Positions 47,501 through 60,509 are shown, counted from the stretch's first letter. The stretch is DNA of 64,000 nt from Prostheceraeus crozeri (GCA_907163375.1 CAJQUW010012887.1:346917-410916), one strand, 5' to 3'. The notes: generated by a model from the letters alone, not told the origin. Numbers and translations: made by a program.

Positions 47501-48830
47501 ACCGTGTCACTGCAGCTTAGTGCCGTGTTGCCGAGTGCAGAAGATTTTGAGACTAAAAGATAATGGAATCGAAGCAAGTTCGTGACAATTTTTAGTATGC
47601 TGCATGATAGCTGTTTCAATTTGTACGGAATTCTGTCTGGGCAGTATTTGCATCCTACTCATACGCATGATAGTTGATGTGACGTCAATAAATAACACGG
47701 CATCAAAAATTAACTAGTGCTGTGGTAGCATGCATACCTAAGCCTTGAAAATGTAAAAGCTTTGTGTTCTGAGGGGTGCGAGGATTTTTGGCGAACAGTA
47801 TAGGCTGTATAAAGCCTATAGGCCTATACATACTACTAGTTCATTTAGTTCAATGGTCGTCTATTCGACCTTCCAGATCCCGCTTCATGAAGCAGTCGCT
47901 GTCTGTTCATGTCAGACTGGTTCTCTACGAAGTATTTAAAGTTAAATTATTGATACTTGAAGTTGTTTTGTTGTTGAAGAAGTTCAGCTCCAATTTACAA
48001 TTGCTTCTATAATGAGTATGGTGTTCGAATCTTATATGTCTGAAGCCTTGATTTCCCATCTCCAATTCCATGGGTTTATAAATGATTGTCTGTATGGGTT
48101 TAGAAAGGTCCCACTGGTGACTTCTAGCATGTATGACTTGGTCATCACTGCTTCACAAGCTCTTTTCCTGTATTCTTGCTGAGGGACTACTTTGGCCCAT
48201 AGGCTTGTCCTCTTCCCTCAAGCTTTGATGAAGACCGATGATATGTATGAAATATGAATTTATTTGCTGGATTTTGTTGGATGACTTCTTCTGTTCTGCG
48301 TTTTGCCACCAACTGATTCTCCAGTTATTTTGGTGGAAGATGTTTGCGACATATGCAATTTAGAGTGTCTGGTTTTCATCTTCTGGATGGCTCTAAATAT
48401 GTACGGATATATCCTATAATGCATCCTCGGTTAGATTATAATGGCAATATTAGATTTTTGTATGTTCAGAAATCATAAATTCCGTTTTAAAAGGCTTTCT
48501 TCTCCGAATTCAAAGAAGTTTACCAAAATTGGAAAATTTTATGGGGTGATGCATCCATTCTGTCCAATAGGCCTACTAATATTGATTGACTTTGATACCG
48601 GTTAGTCTATTTGCATGAAAGTAAAACAAAAAATATTTGTTTGTCGTATTATTAATCACGTTAAGTCAACAGTGAAAATGTAAATGAAATTTTTGATAGT
48701 TTTAACTGGTTAATTGCTACATCATGTGATTTGAAAACAAAATATGCTTTACACCAGCAATAGCAGATAAAAGAAGACATTTTTTGATTATCAGATGCGC
48801 TTTCAAGCATTATTCAGTGCATGATGCAAA
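44540..48830. other. Intergenic, nothing recognised
   Basis: About 4.3 kb of AT-rich sequence with only short unrecognised open frames on both strands. Confidence 0.5.
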
Positions 48831-48839
48831 ATCGCTACA

Positions 48840-49330
48840 ATACAATTTCGTAAGTAAAAAGAGTTAAGAAATTCATTGAATTAGCACGAGGCCTTTCATC
48901 CAATTTCAACAGGTGCGTACTTTGTACACAAGAATCTGGAATACACATTTTGGTATATAAAATGGAACTAATCCGAAGATGAGACTTCCAGAATGTTCTA
49001 CACCCTGTGACTACCACGAAAATGCGTGTCTTCTGAGTTCTCGAATTCCTTTGATATACAAACAAGATCAAAGAAAAATTCTTGAATGGAAATTTAAGTT
49101 TTCGAACAAAATGTCAGTTTGGTTTGTTTACATCAACTATGCGAGATCTATTTACTCTATTACTCATATTTTTGGCATGATAGTCTTCATATCATATTCT
49201 ATCAAGTGCATAAAACAACATGCGATGTGTGATATTTGCAAGTGGGGTTAGATGTTTAAGGTCTGAGCTAATATTTGATAAGCAAAAATGTTTATCTCAC
49301 TAAGATGCTTTCTGAACTCAAGGGAGGAGG
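48840..49330. repeat. Left arm of a large inverted repeat
   Basis: This matches the reverse complement of about 51430-52000 with many differences. Blocks include TAGCACGAGGCCTTTC, CAGAATGTTCTACACCCT, ACAAAATGTCAGTTTGG and TTTTTGGCATGAT. The central part is related to the ends of the fold-back elements at 27.9 and 33.7 kb. Confidence 0.75.
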
Positions 49331-49619
49331 AGAGACTTCTTTATTTTACAGTCATTTGATCACTAAACTCGTGGTCAAAATCTGAAGCTACGTACTCGAG
49401 AATTTTCGAATTGCAATGTATATGATCATTTTTTTGCAACAGAGTAGTAAATGTGTGGAGCTCCCAGCCAACATAAATTGTGTCATCAAATTCACTTAAT
49501 GACTTCAAAAAGCGTTTGTATGATTTTTGATTTATCGCCTAGAAATTTCGGAGTTTGAAAGTGCTTTGAGAGACTCATGATTTGGAAAGACTGCAGGTCC
49601 GACTGGTGAGACGTGTGTC

Positions 49620-51400
49620 AGTGAAGATTGTCAGTATCTTGAGCCCATTGTTTAAAGTGGCTTGCCAGCTTGTGTAATGAGATTTTGGAAGAATGTCGTA
49701 TCCCATCTGACTGGAAGATGAGCGTGCTGATACCAATCTTCAAAGGAATACGGAGTTCTCTCAGTTGCTGTCGTATAGAGGAATAAAGCTAGCAGAACGG
49801 ATAAGAGCGCAGGTGAACATCGACTCGATGTAATTCGCATTCATGCCGTTGAAGGGAGCCACGGACGCTTTTTTTATCGTCAGGCAGCTCCAAGAGAAGC
49901 ATTTGACAAAGAAATCCGATTTGTTTTTCTCATTTGTGGATCTTGAGAAGGCATTCGACCGTGTAAAAAGGAAGAGCAAACTTCTTCGGATATATTCTCT
50001 AATAAAGTCTGTGCGACGTTTCGGGAAACGATGACGTTCTTGACTGCATCGTGCATGACTAAGGGGGTTTCCCGAAACGTCGCACAGACTTTATTAGAGA
50101 ATATATCCGAAGAAGTTTGCTCTTCCTTTTTACATCCATCAACCGGATATATGGAGAAATCGACCACATGGTCAACATCAACATTCGACCGTGTGCCAAG
50201 AAAAGTTGTGATAAAGTCTCGCCGAAGATCTGGAATTGATGAATGGCTGGTAAAGGCTGTTATGGCTCTTCACACTGATGCGAGAACGGCTGTGACACTT
50301 GGAGATAGACAAAGTGACAGCTTTGAAGTAACTGTAAGGGTACACCAAGGTTCTGTGCTTAGTCCTCTCCTATTCCCTATTGTTAATGAACACGATCTCA
50401 TCTGAGGCTAGAGAAGGCTTGCCATAGGAAGTTCTCCTTGCCGACGATTTGGTGGTTATGGCAAGCAGCGAGGAGGAACTCCCGGGAAAAGTTGAGACGT
50501 GGAAGACATCTTTGGAGGCGAAAGGCTTGAAGGTGAACAGCAATAAAACGAAGATGATGTTATCGAAAGATGGAGCAGGTAGCTCAGATAGGTCTGCAAT
50601 GTTTCCATGCGGTGGGTGTGACAAAGGAGTCGGTGTAAATTCTATTGGATGCATGGTCTGCGGCAGATGGATACACAAGAGATGTAGTGGTGTAAGAGGA
50701 ATCATAACAGCAGCATCTACTCATGGGTTGTATGCAGGCGCTGTAGAGGTGACATACCACCAGCAACGAAGATTGGTGACGGAAAAGAAGTGGGGGTAGC
50801 AGGTCAACACTACGAAGTGGTGAACAGATTTTGTTACCTTGGTGACGTTGGATGGTGGTGGTGGAGCGGATGCAGCTGTGTCTACACGGTTACGTAGTGG
50901 TTGGAAGCGATTCAACGAGCTGTTGCCTTTCCTGATATCACAAGTGTACGATGTGTATGTAAGAAACTGCATGCTTATGGTAGTGAAACGTGGGCCATGA
51001 AGACAGAAAACAAAATGAAAATGATAAGAGCCGAAAGATGGACGGTCAGGTGGTTTTGTGGTGCGTCGCTTCGAGAGAGAATCCCCAGTGACGACCTCCT
51101 TCGAAGACTGAGCCTGGTTGGAATGTAAGAAGCGATGAGAAGAAGGCGTTTGAGGTGGTGCGGTCATGTAATGAGGAAAGTAGATGATTGAGTGAAGGTG
51201 TGGAAGTCAGAAGTGCCAGGGCACACGCCGAGAGGACGACCACGAATCACATGGGAGGAAACAGTTCGAGCAGACTGTAAGAAAATGGATCTCTGTGAAG
51301 ATGTAAAGGATCGTGCCAGGTGGAGAACTGCCATCAGAGGCAATCGTCCAACCCAGCCAACGGCGGAATAACAGACGTAGAACGTATATATATGATGATG
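49620..51400 (+). mobile_element. RTE-type LINE, broken, with a zinc-finger-like insert
   Basis: Frames in order carry FVDLEKAFDRV, RVHQGSVLSPLLFPIV, VLLADDLVVMAS (catalytic A-D-D), LKVNSNKTKMML, a Cys/His cluster (CGGCDKGVGVN, CMVCGRWIHKRCSGVRG), RRLRWCGHVMR and TPRGRPRITWEE. This is the reverse transcriptase and C-terminus of an RTE-like LINE with a Cys-rich insert. Stops and frame changes are several. The 3' end is an ATGATG-type tail near 51395. The reverse-transcriptase region is split by a 217-bp insertion (49965-50181). The whole lies between the two arms of a large inverted repeat. Confidence 0.82.
49965..50181. mobile_element. Hairpin insertion with 13-bp target duplication
   Basis: CATTCGACCGTGT occurs at 49952-49964 and again at 50182-50194, framing a 217-bp insertion within the LINE codons for AFDRV. 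Its first 167 bp is a perfect hairpin: 49965-50029 is the exact reverse complement of 50067-50131 (65 bp) with a 37-bp loop. The right arm and loop contain CCCGAAACGTCGCAC preceded by GTGC and a GGG/CCC stem, the layout of Penelope-type hammerheads, but the CTGATGA box is scrambled. A Penelope-like origin is an inference. Confidence 0.8.
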
Positions 51401-51429
51401 CCATATTGTAAAGTTCACTTTTAGATGTT

Positions 51430-52000
51430 CAGTTTTTCAGGCAAATCATAAGTGCTGTCAACTGACAACCAATTTTGCCTTTTGTAGATTTCTGCAATAA
51501 AGATTCATATTCATTCAAAAGGCATATGTTTCGCTTTTGTAGTTGAAGCATAGATGATTTCATGTCGTGAAGATACATCATGCCAAAAATTATGGCGCTG
51601 ATAGATCTCACACAGTTTGCGTAAATACACCAAACTGACATTTTGTTCGAAAAGTTCGAGATTTTCCTTCAATCAACACGTCCTTTTCTTTGATCTTATC
51701 TGTAGATTAAAGGAGCTCAATCGATTTCGGATTTTTGTGGTAGTGATAGGGTGTAGAACATTCTGTGAGTTTTATTTTCGGTCTCTTTCCATGCAGAGAC
51801 TCGTCCTGGCGGCGGAACTTATAACTATATTTTTATTATTCCATTTGTTATTATGCATTTGTTACGATCATTCAATTTTTTGTATGTATCTAAATGTGTA
51901 TTCAATAATTTTGTGCCCGAAGTAGGCAGCTTTTGCGATTGTAGGAAAGGCCTCGTGCTGTTAGATAATTTCAATGAATTTTGATTCTCTTTTTTACACA
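51430..52000. repeat. Right arm of a large inverted repeat
   Basis: This is the partner of 48840-49330. It keeps an end-like block absent from the left arm (GGCGGCGGAACTTA with CATGCAGAGACTCGTCC), which resembles the CTGCAGAAACTCGTG block of fold-back element 1. The arms enclose the RTE-type LINE. Confidence 0.75.
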
Positions 52001-52209
52001 ATTTCAAAAGGATTTCGTTTTTGAAAAATAACAGGTAACAAGATTTCAACAGTGAAAACTTCATTTTGTCTCTTCACAGATTCTGTCAGGGATGGATGAG
52101 GATAAAAACCTAAGAAATTAATCAATGAGAGAATTTCATGTAGATACGCAATTGGAGAATTGCAGAATTACAGATGAACACTACACTAGGTTTTTGCATT
52201 TGAAGAAGA

Positions 52210-52870
52210 GGATGCCGTTTACTCTCGCATCCTAGTTCGTCTGTTAGTTGCTAATACACCGCTGCGCGGATGAGGGGTTTGAGCTGTGCGTGCGCGTAAG
52301 CTACCTGGATGAAGGTCTCGGAAAAATATTCATTTATTAGGGGTTATCAGTTTAGAAAGGATATGTTTTTGAAGTTCCGGTAGCTTATTTCTTGTAGGCC
52401 TATACATACAATTAAATTTTTCTATTAGAGCTACTACTTTGACTTCATTTAATATGATTCAGCTATTAGGCTATTGATAAATATGTAGGTAGCTATATAT
52501 CTGAAAGTGACATTGATTTGATGTCCTAATTTTCTAGCTAGCATTGTGAGTTATTGGTATGTTCTGTTAAGGTTGAAATAGCGTGTTTTTATTTTCTTAT
52601 GATAATAATAATAGCAACTTAGTTTGAGCTCAAAGCACATTGACGCGGAGCCTGTCATCGATGTGGTTAGGCTGAAATGGTTATTCGTATTAATGAATTC
52701 AAAAGTCAATGAATGCGGCAGTCATGGTACAAACCAATTTCGTTTCAGAGACGAAGCCTTTCGTTTTATGAAAAGAGAAATCGAAAGATAATATAGCGCT
52801 AAACTCCCTTGTAGTGCATCCATGGCGTGCAATCATTCATCGATGTATGATTTAAAATTTCATGTATAGT
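52210..52870 (+). repeat. Dispersed repeat copy 2, inverted match at 23.2-23.9 kb
   Basis: This matches the reverse complement of 23211-23930 along its length with substitutions and small indels. A further GCGCGGATGAGG block with GGTGGCAACGCTG lies just beyond at 52905-52950, as in the other copy, so the family may extend to about 52.95 kb. No coding capacity was recognised. Confidence 0.7.
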
Positions 52871-52959
52871 GTCATACATACTACCATTGTGTCGATACAC
52901 TGCCTGCGCGGATGAGGTCTCGAGGCCCGGTGGCAACGCTGCTAATATCTTTAGCGCGG

Positions 52960-54000
52960 AACAGGCGTTCGACTGATACCTGTGTGATGGGCAAGACACT
53001 GACTACTTGACTAGCCTCCCTTCAGTTGGAATTTTGTGGGATGTCAAGAGGGGGTTGCAGGAACTCACCCTGATTGGGCCCCCCCCCTGGACCTTATGAA
53101 ATTCGTTGTAGGTTTAAAATTTTGTTTGTAGGGTTGGGGGGTGCATCGTCAATGTTATCACCGATGTAGTCAGTTAGTTTCTAATTACGTAGTCGATGAG
53201 TAGGTGTAAAGGACAGGGTGTCTACAAAGTCCTAAAACTCGAAAAACTGTTCTAAAAGTCCCGAAAAGTTCTAAATATCATCAAAGGTCCTAAATTTGGT
53301 TTTAGAATTTGAGATCTGCATTTCGTAAATTTCAACAAGGAATCTGCTAGTGCCCGAGGTTTTGATGAAAATAAAAATGTTTCATTTTCAAGTTGGTGAA
53401 GCGAATGACTTTTCAAATTGTTAGCTCATTTGTATTTTAGATGTGCACTTACTTGAGTGTGTATCAGATCAGAATAACACTTCAAAAAAGACGAACACTG
53501 TCATGCTTTCGTAAATTTGTTTGTTGCTTTTCGTACATCTTCATTTCAACATCGGATAAAAGTAGAGGTTACTTTATTTTGAAGTTAGCACTGAATTTTA
53601 ATGCCAGATCTATTAATCTCCTTCAATAAATGTTTTTCGATGGGAAGCTATATTCGGAGTTCTCATACATTGTTCGAGCCTTTTTTGATTCATGCTCAAC
53701 CACATGTTCCATAGCAAGGTTTTGTAATTCACGGGAATCTATTCGGTGGGTGACGATAATCCCCAGCACTTGTTTGAGTTTTTTGTTACAAAAAACCCAC
53801 TTTTTCTGAACCTGGCACACTTAGTTTCTAACTCAACTAAGTAGCGAAAGTGCTTAATAATAAATAAGTATTTGACCACAGCATATTCTGTTTATATTCA
53901 GCTATGACAAAGATAAGACATAAATCTTATAACCACAATTTTTCAGTTGGCCACCTGTACTTGCCTTCCATACCTGCATTTTGTATTTTTTGATATAAGG
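52960..54000. other. Intergenic, nothing firm
   Basis: A C-run occurs near 53080. A GGGTGTCTACAAAGTCCTAAAA block at about 53218 looks like a transposon end, but no partner end was found. No gene was seen. Confidence 0.4.
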
Positions 54001-54004
54001 AAAA

Positions 54005-54395
54005 TGCCGTAAAATCTCTATTTGAACGGCATGCCGCTCTATTTTTCAAACCTTTCCCCGCACTGCCGTTTAATTAGAGGTGCCGTTCTATTTTTCGACT
54101 AGCGGATCAGAATTTAGATGAAATTTTCAGTAATTTTTATCTTAAATCTGTAAATTTTATAGATGAAAAGCGAAAACATGTGACATAAGAACTCTGCATA
54201 TATCTATTTGACAAAAGTTAACAAACACAGGTTACCGGTAATCACTGGTTAGAAATCACAAACTCACTAGTGAAAATCAAGTGTGACGTCGCTGTTGTAG
54301 CTGTCCTCGTCATTCGCATCACCTTCAGCATCATCGTCAAAGTTCTGATTGATTCCACGTTCGACACTAGCATTGACCTCTAAAAATAGCTCCAT
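54005..54395 (-). mobile_element. Possible pogo/Tigger-type end with transposase tail
   Basis: GTAAAATCTCTATTTGAACGG near 54010 resembles the end of pogo/Tigger elements, and GCCGCTCTATTTTTC and GCCGTTCTATTTTTC repeat just inside. Further in, a minus-strand frame of 38 codons ends in an acidic tail (FDDDAEGDANDEDSYNSD), which would fit a transposase C-terminus. The catalytic domain is absent. Weak call. Confidence 0.3.
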
Positions 54396-55069
54396 AGCAT
54401 TCTACAAACTATTTTCCTGTTTTAAACGTTTTGTAGAAGATTATTTTAGTCATGTGTTACGGGTTATTATTTTCTTAATATTCCCAAAACATATGATTGA
54501 AAAATGTAAATGAAAAATGTGGATAAATTATATTGTGAAAATAAATAAATGGTGCAAACAGTCCTTACAAGGACAGATGGTACGTTCACAGTTAAAAGAC
54601 AGTCACAGCACCAACAGAGTCTCCAGATTCTTCCAGGACCCACAAGCCGTGGTGGATCACGTCCGCAGCAGTTTCGGATGATAGTTTCGCACATAGAATG
54701 ATAGGCTGGCAACACCGTCCAACGGCTCTCGCCCGACAACTTTCGCTTGGAGAGACCAATGAGATGGGAGAGCGGGCGTTGTTCATCGCCGCGTTAAATA
54801 CGTCTGGGAAGATTCGCTCACAGTCAGTCTACCAATTGTTTAGTGCAATCCATTAGTCTGATGAACATGACATGTCTGTTGTCAGTCATTGTACCGTAGA
54901 TAGCTGACAAGCTGAGACTTTTGTATGACCATTGGAACTTGACAAATGCATGCCCGCGGAAAAGTTATTGCTCTAACAATGGAATGGAGATTGTTCTCAC
55001 AAAACAATAAAATGCATAATAAATGCATAATAAAGCAAGAAGACAAACTGCCTAGCACACAACAACGCC

Positions 55070-55600
55070 CACAAAAAAAATAAAAGATCACAGTTTTATA
55101 TTTTAACTTGTGACTCCTTCTCGACAAACGATCTGCTATGATGTTATCTCTCCCGGGTACATGGTTTGAATGATAATATTATATTTCCTGCAACAACAGT
55201 ACTCCCATCTCAAAAGTCTCTGATTGTCATTTTTCATTCTCGTTAATGAAAACTAACGGATTCTGTGATCTTGTGTAAACAAAAGTAGCTCGCCCGGCCT
55301 TCTGAGGAAATACGCAAAGTGTCTCAAACTTTGAACCAAAGCTAGATCCCTTCTTTTTCAATCGTACTGTAAATTTCTTTCGTAATGATTGAATTTCTTC
55401 GAATAATATGATAACGGATGCTCGTATCCCTTCCTCCTCAATCTTGAGCCAACAATGCCACACCCAAGACCAATAGCCGCTAGCATCGACATAAAATTTA
55501 AATGGCTTAATTCACATGTAGGTACTAGATAAAAATCGGTTGGTGATGCGCCAGCATTGTTTTGACTTGTATCGAAGAGCTACTCTGGCATTCATTACTC
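55070..55600 (-). mobile_element. Ty3/Gypsy-type pol remnant (RNase H), fossil
   Basis: Minus-strand frames show the start of an RNase H domain (FYVDASGYW) and its typical end (VPGRDNIIADRLSRRS), with the middle region of the domain between them. This is the Ty3/Gypsy family of LTR retrotransposons. No LTRs or other domains were identified at this place. It is broken, with several breaks, and looks old. Confidence 0.65.
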
Positions 55601-55609
55601 CAAGTATAT

Positions 55610-57440
55610 TTTATTTTTGGGCTCGTGAGGCTTGTTACAGTATGAGAATCTTCCCGGGTTTTTGGTGCTAGAAAAGACCATTCTCGTATTCACCTTAAAA
55701 TATGCAATTAAAAAAGTATACCCCTTAAAGGTTATATTATTTAAAAAACGTCCATTTTTTCGCCACCAACTATTTTCTTACATTAATTATGCCACATACA
55801 ATAAAAAGGTCACAAAAAATTTTCAAGACCAGACGCCCCTTTCGCAAACTTGCCTCGCCTCTTCCGGGTTTTTGTATTTCCCTCAATCTCATGCCTGTTG
55901 TTTAAACGGGTGACAACATTCTGCGTAATTTTTTTGCAAATTTTTCTATACTAACCCATCCATACCAAGGAACCTTCTTAGTTCCTTTCTTGAGTTAGGT
56001 ACAAGAAAAGTGATTACAAACGGCTTGAACTTTTGCCAATAATATGGCATTTATTTTCCATGTCCGATTTCAAAACCAAATATTATAGAGACTGTTTCCC
56101 AATACTCCAGCTTTTGCTGAGGTTGATTGTTAAATCGGCCTCGCCGAATCTTTGGAATAATTTTCGAATTTTGGTTACCATTGATCTGGCCAGTCATAGC
56201 AATAAACGATTATGCGTCAATATAATGTGATTATCGGCGCAGAATGTTTAGTCTAAAGTTTTGCGATGTTGATACTTTATTAGCCTAGTGCATTGATATA
56301 TCGTTGATGCAGGTCATTTGTGTCATCGAAGGGCATAAACATTGTATTGAAACTAACTACCGCTCTCAGTCAGGGGCACGCAATAGGCTGAGACATCTTT
56401 TTATCGTCGCTATTGCGCGCTATGAGTGTTTTAGTATGAATAGAAGGAGACTTTGCTCGAGCGGCTCGCCTCATAATCCTTGTTCACTCTCAAAGTCAAA
56501 CTGCTAGTATTATGTTGTCGAATCTCCTACTTCGTTCAATGCAAGTTCCGATATTCGCGGCAGAGGGATAATTGTCCTGGATTGTCGAATTCATCTGGTG
56601 TTTTCTATAATTCGTGCAAAAGCGATGTTGTTTTATCTCGTGGTGTTTGGTACCAAAATGCATGGTGATGAATCTCCAATTGCTGATTGCTATTTCTCTA
56701 TTATGTTATGCATCTTTTCAGATATTTTAGCTTGCTCTTTTTCATAATTTCTCTCTTCTCTGGATTCATTCTGTACGTGACTCTGTTTTATTGGCATCTT
56801 TCTCTCAGATAATTGCGGGAGAAGCATATGTTCTGCCCCTTGGTATGTTTGTAGAATTGCGGATGAATCCGCAGGCCTAAGAATATTAGCTGTTGTGTTG
56901 AGCTTGTAATGATTTGCTTTTTTCTTTTACGCTTTCTCAGTCGGAATCGGATACATGGAGAAATGGCTATCAAAGATTAGTACATAATATCTTTGAATTA
57001 TTTCGTGACTTGAGCAAGTTGAGTGAGATTTACTTCTCGATTGGACAGCACTGTACGGTCTTCGAAAGATAGGCCAATTGTCAGTTCGCCTCAGCGCAGG
57101 TCCTGTAGAATTGCGACTACTGTCGCTGGATCGCAACTAGTCATGGAGTGATTGAAGGGTAGATCCTGTATGTAGAATTATCTGTGTTATATATCTGATT
57201 AAGCCACGTGCGGAGACAGAAATTCGCGCGTCTGTGATGGATAGACACGGACTACGCCGCAGTGCCAGCCACGTAAGCTACCTCAGAAGCTTTTGAGCGC
57301 GCATCGTTGTTTGGACTCTTTGTTGTCTAGTCGGTGTCCGTGATAAATTTTCACATCTGTGAGCACTATTTATAGTGTACTGTCTCTTCAGTATCGCGTA
57401 TTCGTTGTCTTTTTATCGTGAGTTTCGATAACATAGTTGA
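55610..57440. other. Intergenic, nothing recognised
   Basis: T-rich on the plus strand, with short unrecognised frames. It may include the decayed flank of the neighbouring Ty3/Gypsy remnant. Confidence 0.4.
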
Positions 57441-57449
57441 CTTTCAGTC

Positions 57450-60400
57450 TTTTTTCTTGGTGTATCATATATGAGGGTATCATTTATAACTATGTCGTTC
57501 ATCAGGATCATAGATACCGAATACAGAAATTGGCAATAAATAGAGTACTTTTTACACCTTGCTGAAATGTTGCGTCTTTTGGTTTCGGATAAATTGCTTC
57601 ATTCAGTTTTACTTGCGAAGTATTATTAGAGTATGCCTAGAGTGGTGCAGACTATTTGTTATAAGCCTCAGTGAGATCTTTCTATGTGTGATGATGCAGA
57701 CACAAGTTATAGAATTCTAACAGAAATTCGTGATTGCTGCTTTCTGCTTCGCTGAGCATATTTTTTTCATCAACTTCATTGGTGTCCTAATTAACTTCTG
57801 ACCGTAAATTAATTCAAATGGACTATAATCCGAAGTGAATTTTGATGTGCGTGATCTGAAGTCATGTAAAGTATGTGCAGTAATAAGTAGCACTGGCTTA
57901 TACCTTATAATTCCCTCGGCTTTTCTGATATGGTGTTCAGACGCTCGATTAAGATCTCTTCTATCTAATATAATTCGCTGTCATGTTAGGAAGACGCTGA
58001 TGGAATTCGTTCTCGACTGTCGCACTTGAGATTCGGATGATTAAGCGACGCTTCGTTGATGACGCAATATGTTGTTTACGCCACTGGTTACTTCTGTGAC
58101 AGCTTGACTAAATATGTGCGAGTAAAGATGTGCTTTGTATGATTGGGCGTTGGCTTCATGAACTTGTGCGTGTAATCCCAGAGCCATAGTAAGGAAATTG
58201 ATGCAAAGAGCAGCTATAAAATATCTTCTGGTTCCGTTAACGCGCATTGAGTCTCTCAATGGATAGGCTATCTGGAAGATGACGGGATCATGTCGAAACA
58301 CATCAACTTGTGAAAATAGATATTCATGCGCACACATTTGGTTGTAAGAGTGACGCCAGGTTCTTCGGCTCATCCTCGCACACTCTCGCCTAAAAGAAAT
58401 AGAATTAAGGTGGTATATTGCTGATTGGTTCTTTGTGCACTATGCAGGTGATTTGGAATTAACGGCGCTTTTGTGAGGATTTCTAGTGTGTATGTCTTAC
58501 CATAACTAATCCTGACATGTGCTATGAGCAAGTACGACAGCAAGTTAGCTACACTGCTTGTTACTTTTCGGCCAGTTTTAAAAATGCTTCAATATTAGTG
58601 ATAGAGACATGAGTTTTGTACGTCACACCTAGTTCATGCGGATGGTACTCACTTTCTCGTACAGGTTTTCGTGTGATTGCGCTATATGAGCGCTTAGACT
58701 TGTTCTTGTGTATCGGTTGAACTACTATTGTATTGTACATAATGATGTATGATTACGTTGCACATGCTTTTTCTAGGAGTGCTGTTCCTTCTTGGTCTGC
58801 TCCAGCCGCAAACGAAATAGATACCATTTTGGTCTTTTGTATAATAGAAAGGTGCGCCTCGCTCCATATTTAGTGTTTCATCACTCATCGTTCAGTTTTT
58901 TCTTCTTGCGGAGTTGTTTTGTAGATTGCTTCTCATCGTCTTTCTTGATTGCTTTTATTCAGTTGTATCAATCTACGATCTATGTTCGCTTCGATTGTTA
59001 TTTCTTTCATTTCTAGTGTTTTTCCGCTTCTCAATTCTGGTTAGTTTTTTAAGATATTCTGTAGACTATATAGCTGACGCGGTATCTTGTGACGTTGTGA
59101 CTCATACATTCGAAGGTTTGTGTTAGTCGCTCTTGACATAAATCTCGCTGTGAGATTCTCTCAATACTCCTTCAGTTCTATTGTTCTCTTCTGCTGTCAC
59201 ATAGAGTGTCGTTTTTTGATTGCTGGTACTTACGCACCTTTAGCTAGATCAGATTTGTCTCGTGATGGTGCATTTAGGTACAGATCGTGTGTACATGTAG
59301 ACACTTATGCGATCCGGCGTACAGTCGTTCTCAGACAAATCACATTATCGATCCTTCCAATAGGAATTTCTTCTCGATGTCGTCTAAAGACCATTATGTA
59401 GGTAACCTTCCACTATCTCGGTTTTTTTACGTTCAACTTATGCAGTGGAGCTGAGATACATCCTCCGACGCCGCGGATTGGAACACATAAATCCCGTGTT
59501 TGTGCAAGTGACACTGGAACTATATATTTCACTTTTAATGACTGAAATGCTCCGGTATCTTCGCCATACTGTAACTGGCTTTGTGTAAAGCATCTTTAGT
59601 GAGTTGACAGACAGTAGTACTCGTACGTATGTCGTGAAAGAATGTGTTAGCTCTTCGTTCGACGTAATGTAGTGTGTTTGTACTTTCGTCGACTGTTAGT
59701 ATTGCCTATCATAGTCATTGATGCTGGACACCATATAAAACTAGTTAGGAAAAGTAGATTGTTTTCTTTGTCTCACGTCTCAACGATGGCGATTGGTTTC
59801 ACCAGAACAAGCGTTTTACGGCTTTCATCGTACTTTTCGGTCGTCCATGCAAATTTGCGCAACGATTCTGTTTTTGTATGTCTGCCGTCATAGAAAGATC
59901 AGTGTTAGCTAACTGTTCTAATTATTCTCAATCTTGGGCGCGTTGCTACTGTATTTTCATCATCGTCTCTGGCATGGAGTTGATTGTTATGTCAGTATTG
60001 TCTGCTTAGTGCGTCGATAATCATTTTAGCGCATGTCTTTGTGATCTTTCTGTGCGAGATTCTGTTATTCTGCACTTACTTGTGTGAATAGTTCGCTTGG
60101 CGTTTTCAGTGTATGTAGGTGTAATACAGATCCGTGGATCTTTGTATGCTGCTAGTTGCAATCGTAATTCGCATCCAGAGCGATTGATACTTGCGGTAAT
60201 TTAGGGGTGTATGATTGTTGTACGAGGCTGCTTGAATACTAGTCTAACGTTTGATACTTGTGTGTGATTAAGTGTGAGGCTTCAGTACTGAGTTCTTAAA
60301 TTTGCTTCGCGCATTGATTTGCGCAAGTGATGACATTTCGGAGTTTCTCGCAAACGTTATCGGCGATTGTCGGATCTGGTTATCGTGCCACTTATCAAAT

Positions 60401-60500
60401 AAGATGTAGTTATGTCCGTTTGATCGCAGTAGTGGACCTAAATAGATTTGGCTTTTCATTCTTTGCCAATGATACGAAATTTCTGTCGGTAGGCTTATGG
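57450..60500 (-). mobile_element. Ty3/Gypsy-type pol remnant (RT end to integrase), fossil
   Basis: On the minus strand, in the correct order from high to low coordinates, are a reverse-transcriptase/RNase H connection (FAWTTEKYDES near 59.85 kb), a likely integrase zinc-binding region near 58.8 kb (MSDETLNMERG, VIIHHYVQY), the integrase core (VNGTRRYFIAAL, HIFSQAVTEVTSG near 58.1-58.3 kb) and its end (TSDYSPFELIYGQKL near 57.85 kb). The A-rich coding strand is typical of LTR elements and explains the T-rich plus strand. LTRs were not identified, so the outer limits are approximate. It is broken in many places and looks old. Confidence 0.6.
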
Positions 60501-60509
60501 CTCCAACTC

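Noticed and set aside
53215-53300. GGGTGTCTACAAAGTCC block as a hAT-type transposon
   Set aside because: It looks like a transposon end, but I found no matching opposite end or target duplication.
54540-54800. GC-richer block with minus-strand frames as an exon
   Set aside because: No motif, no clear splice sites with matching phase, and no neighbouring exon of the same protein.
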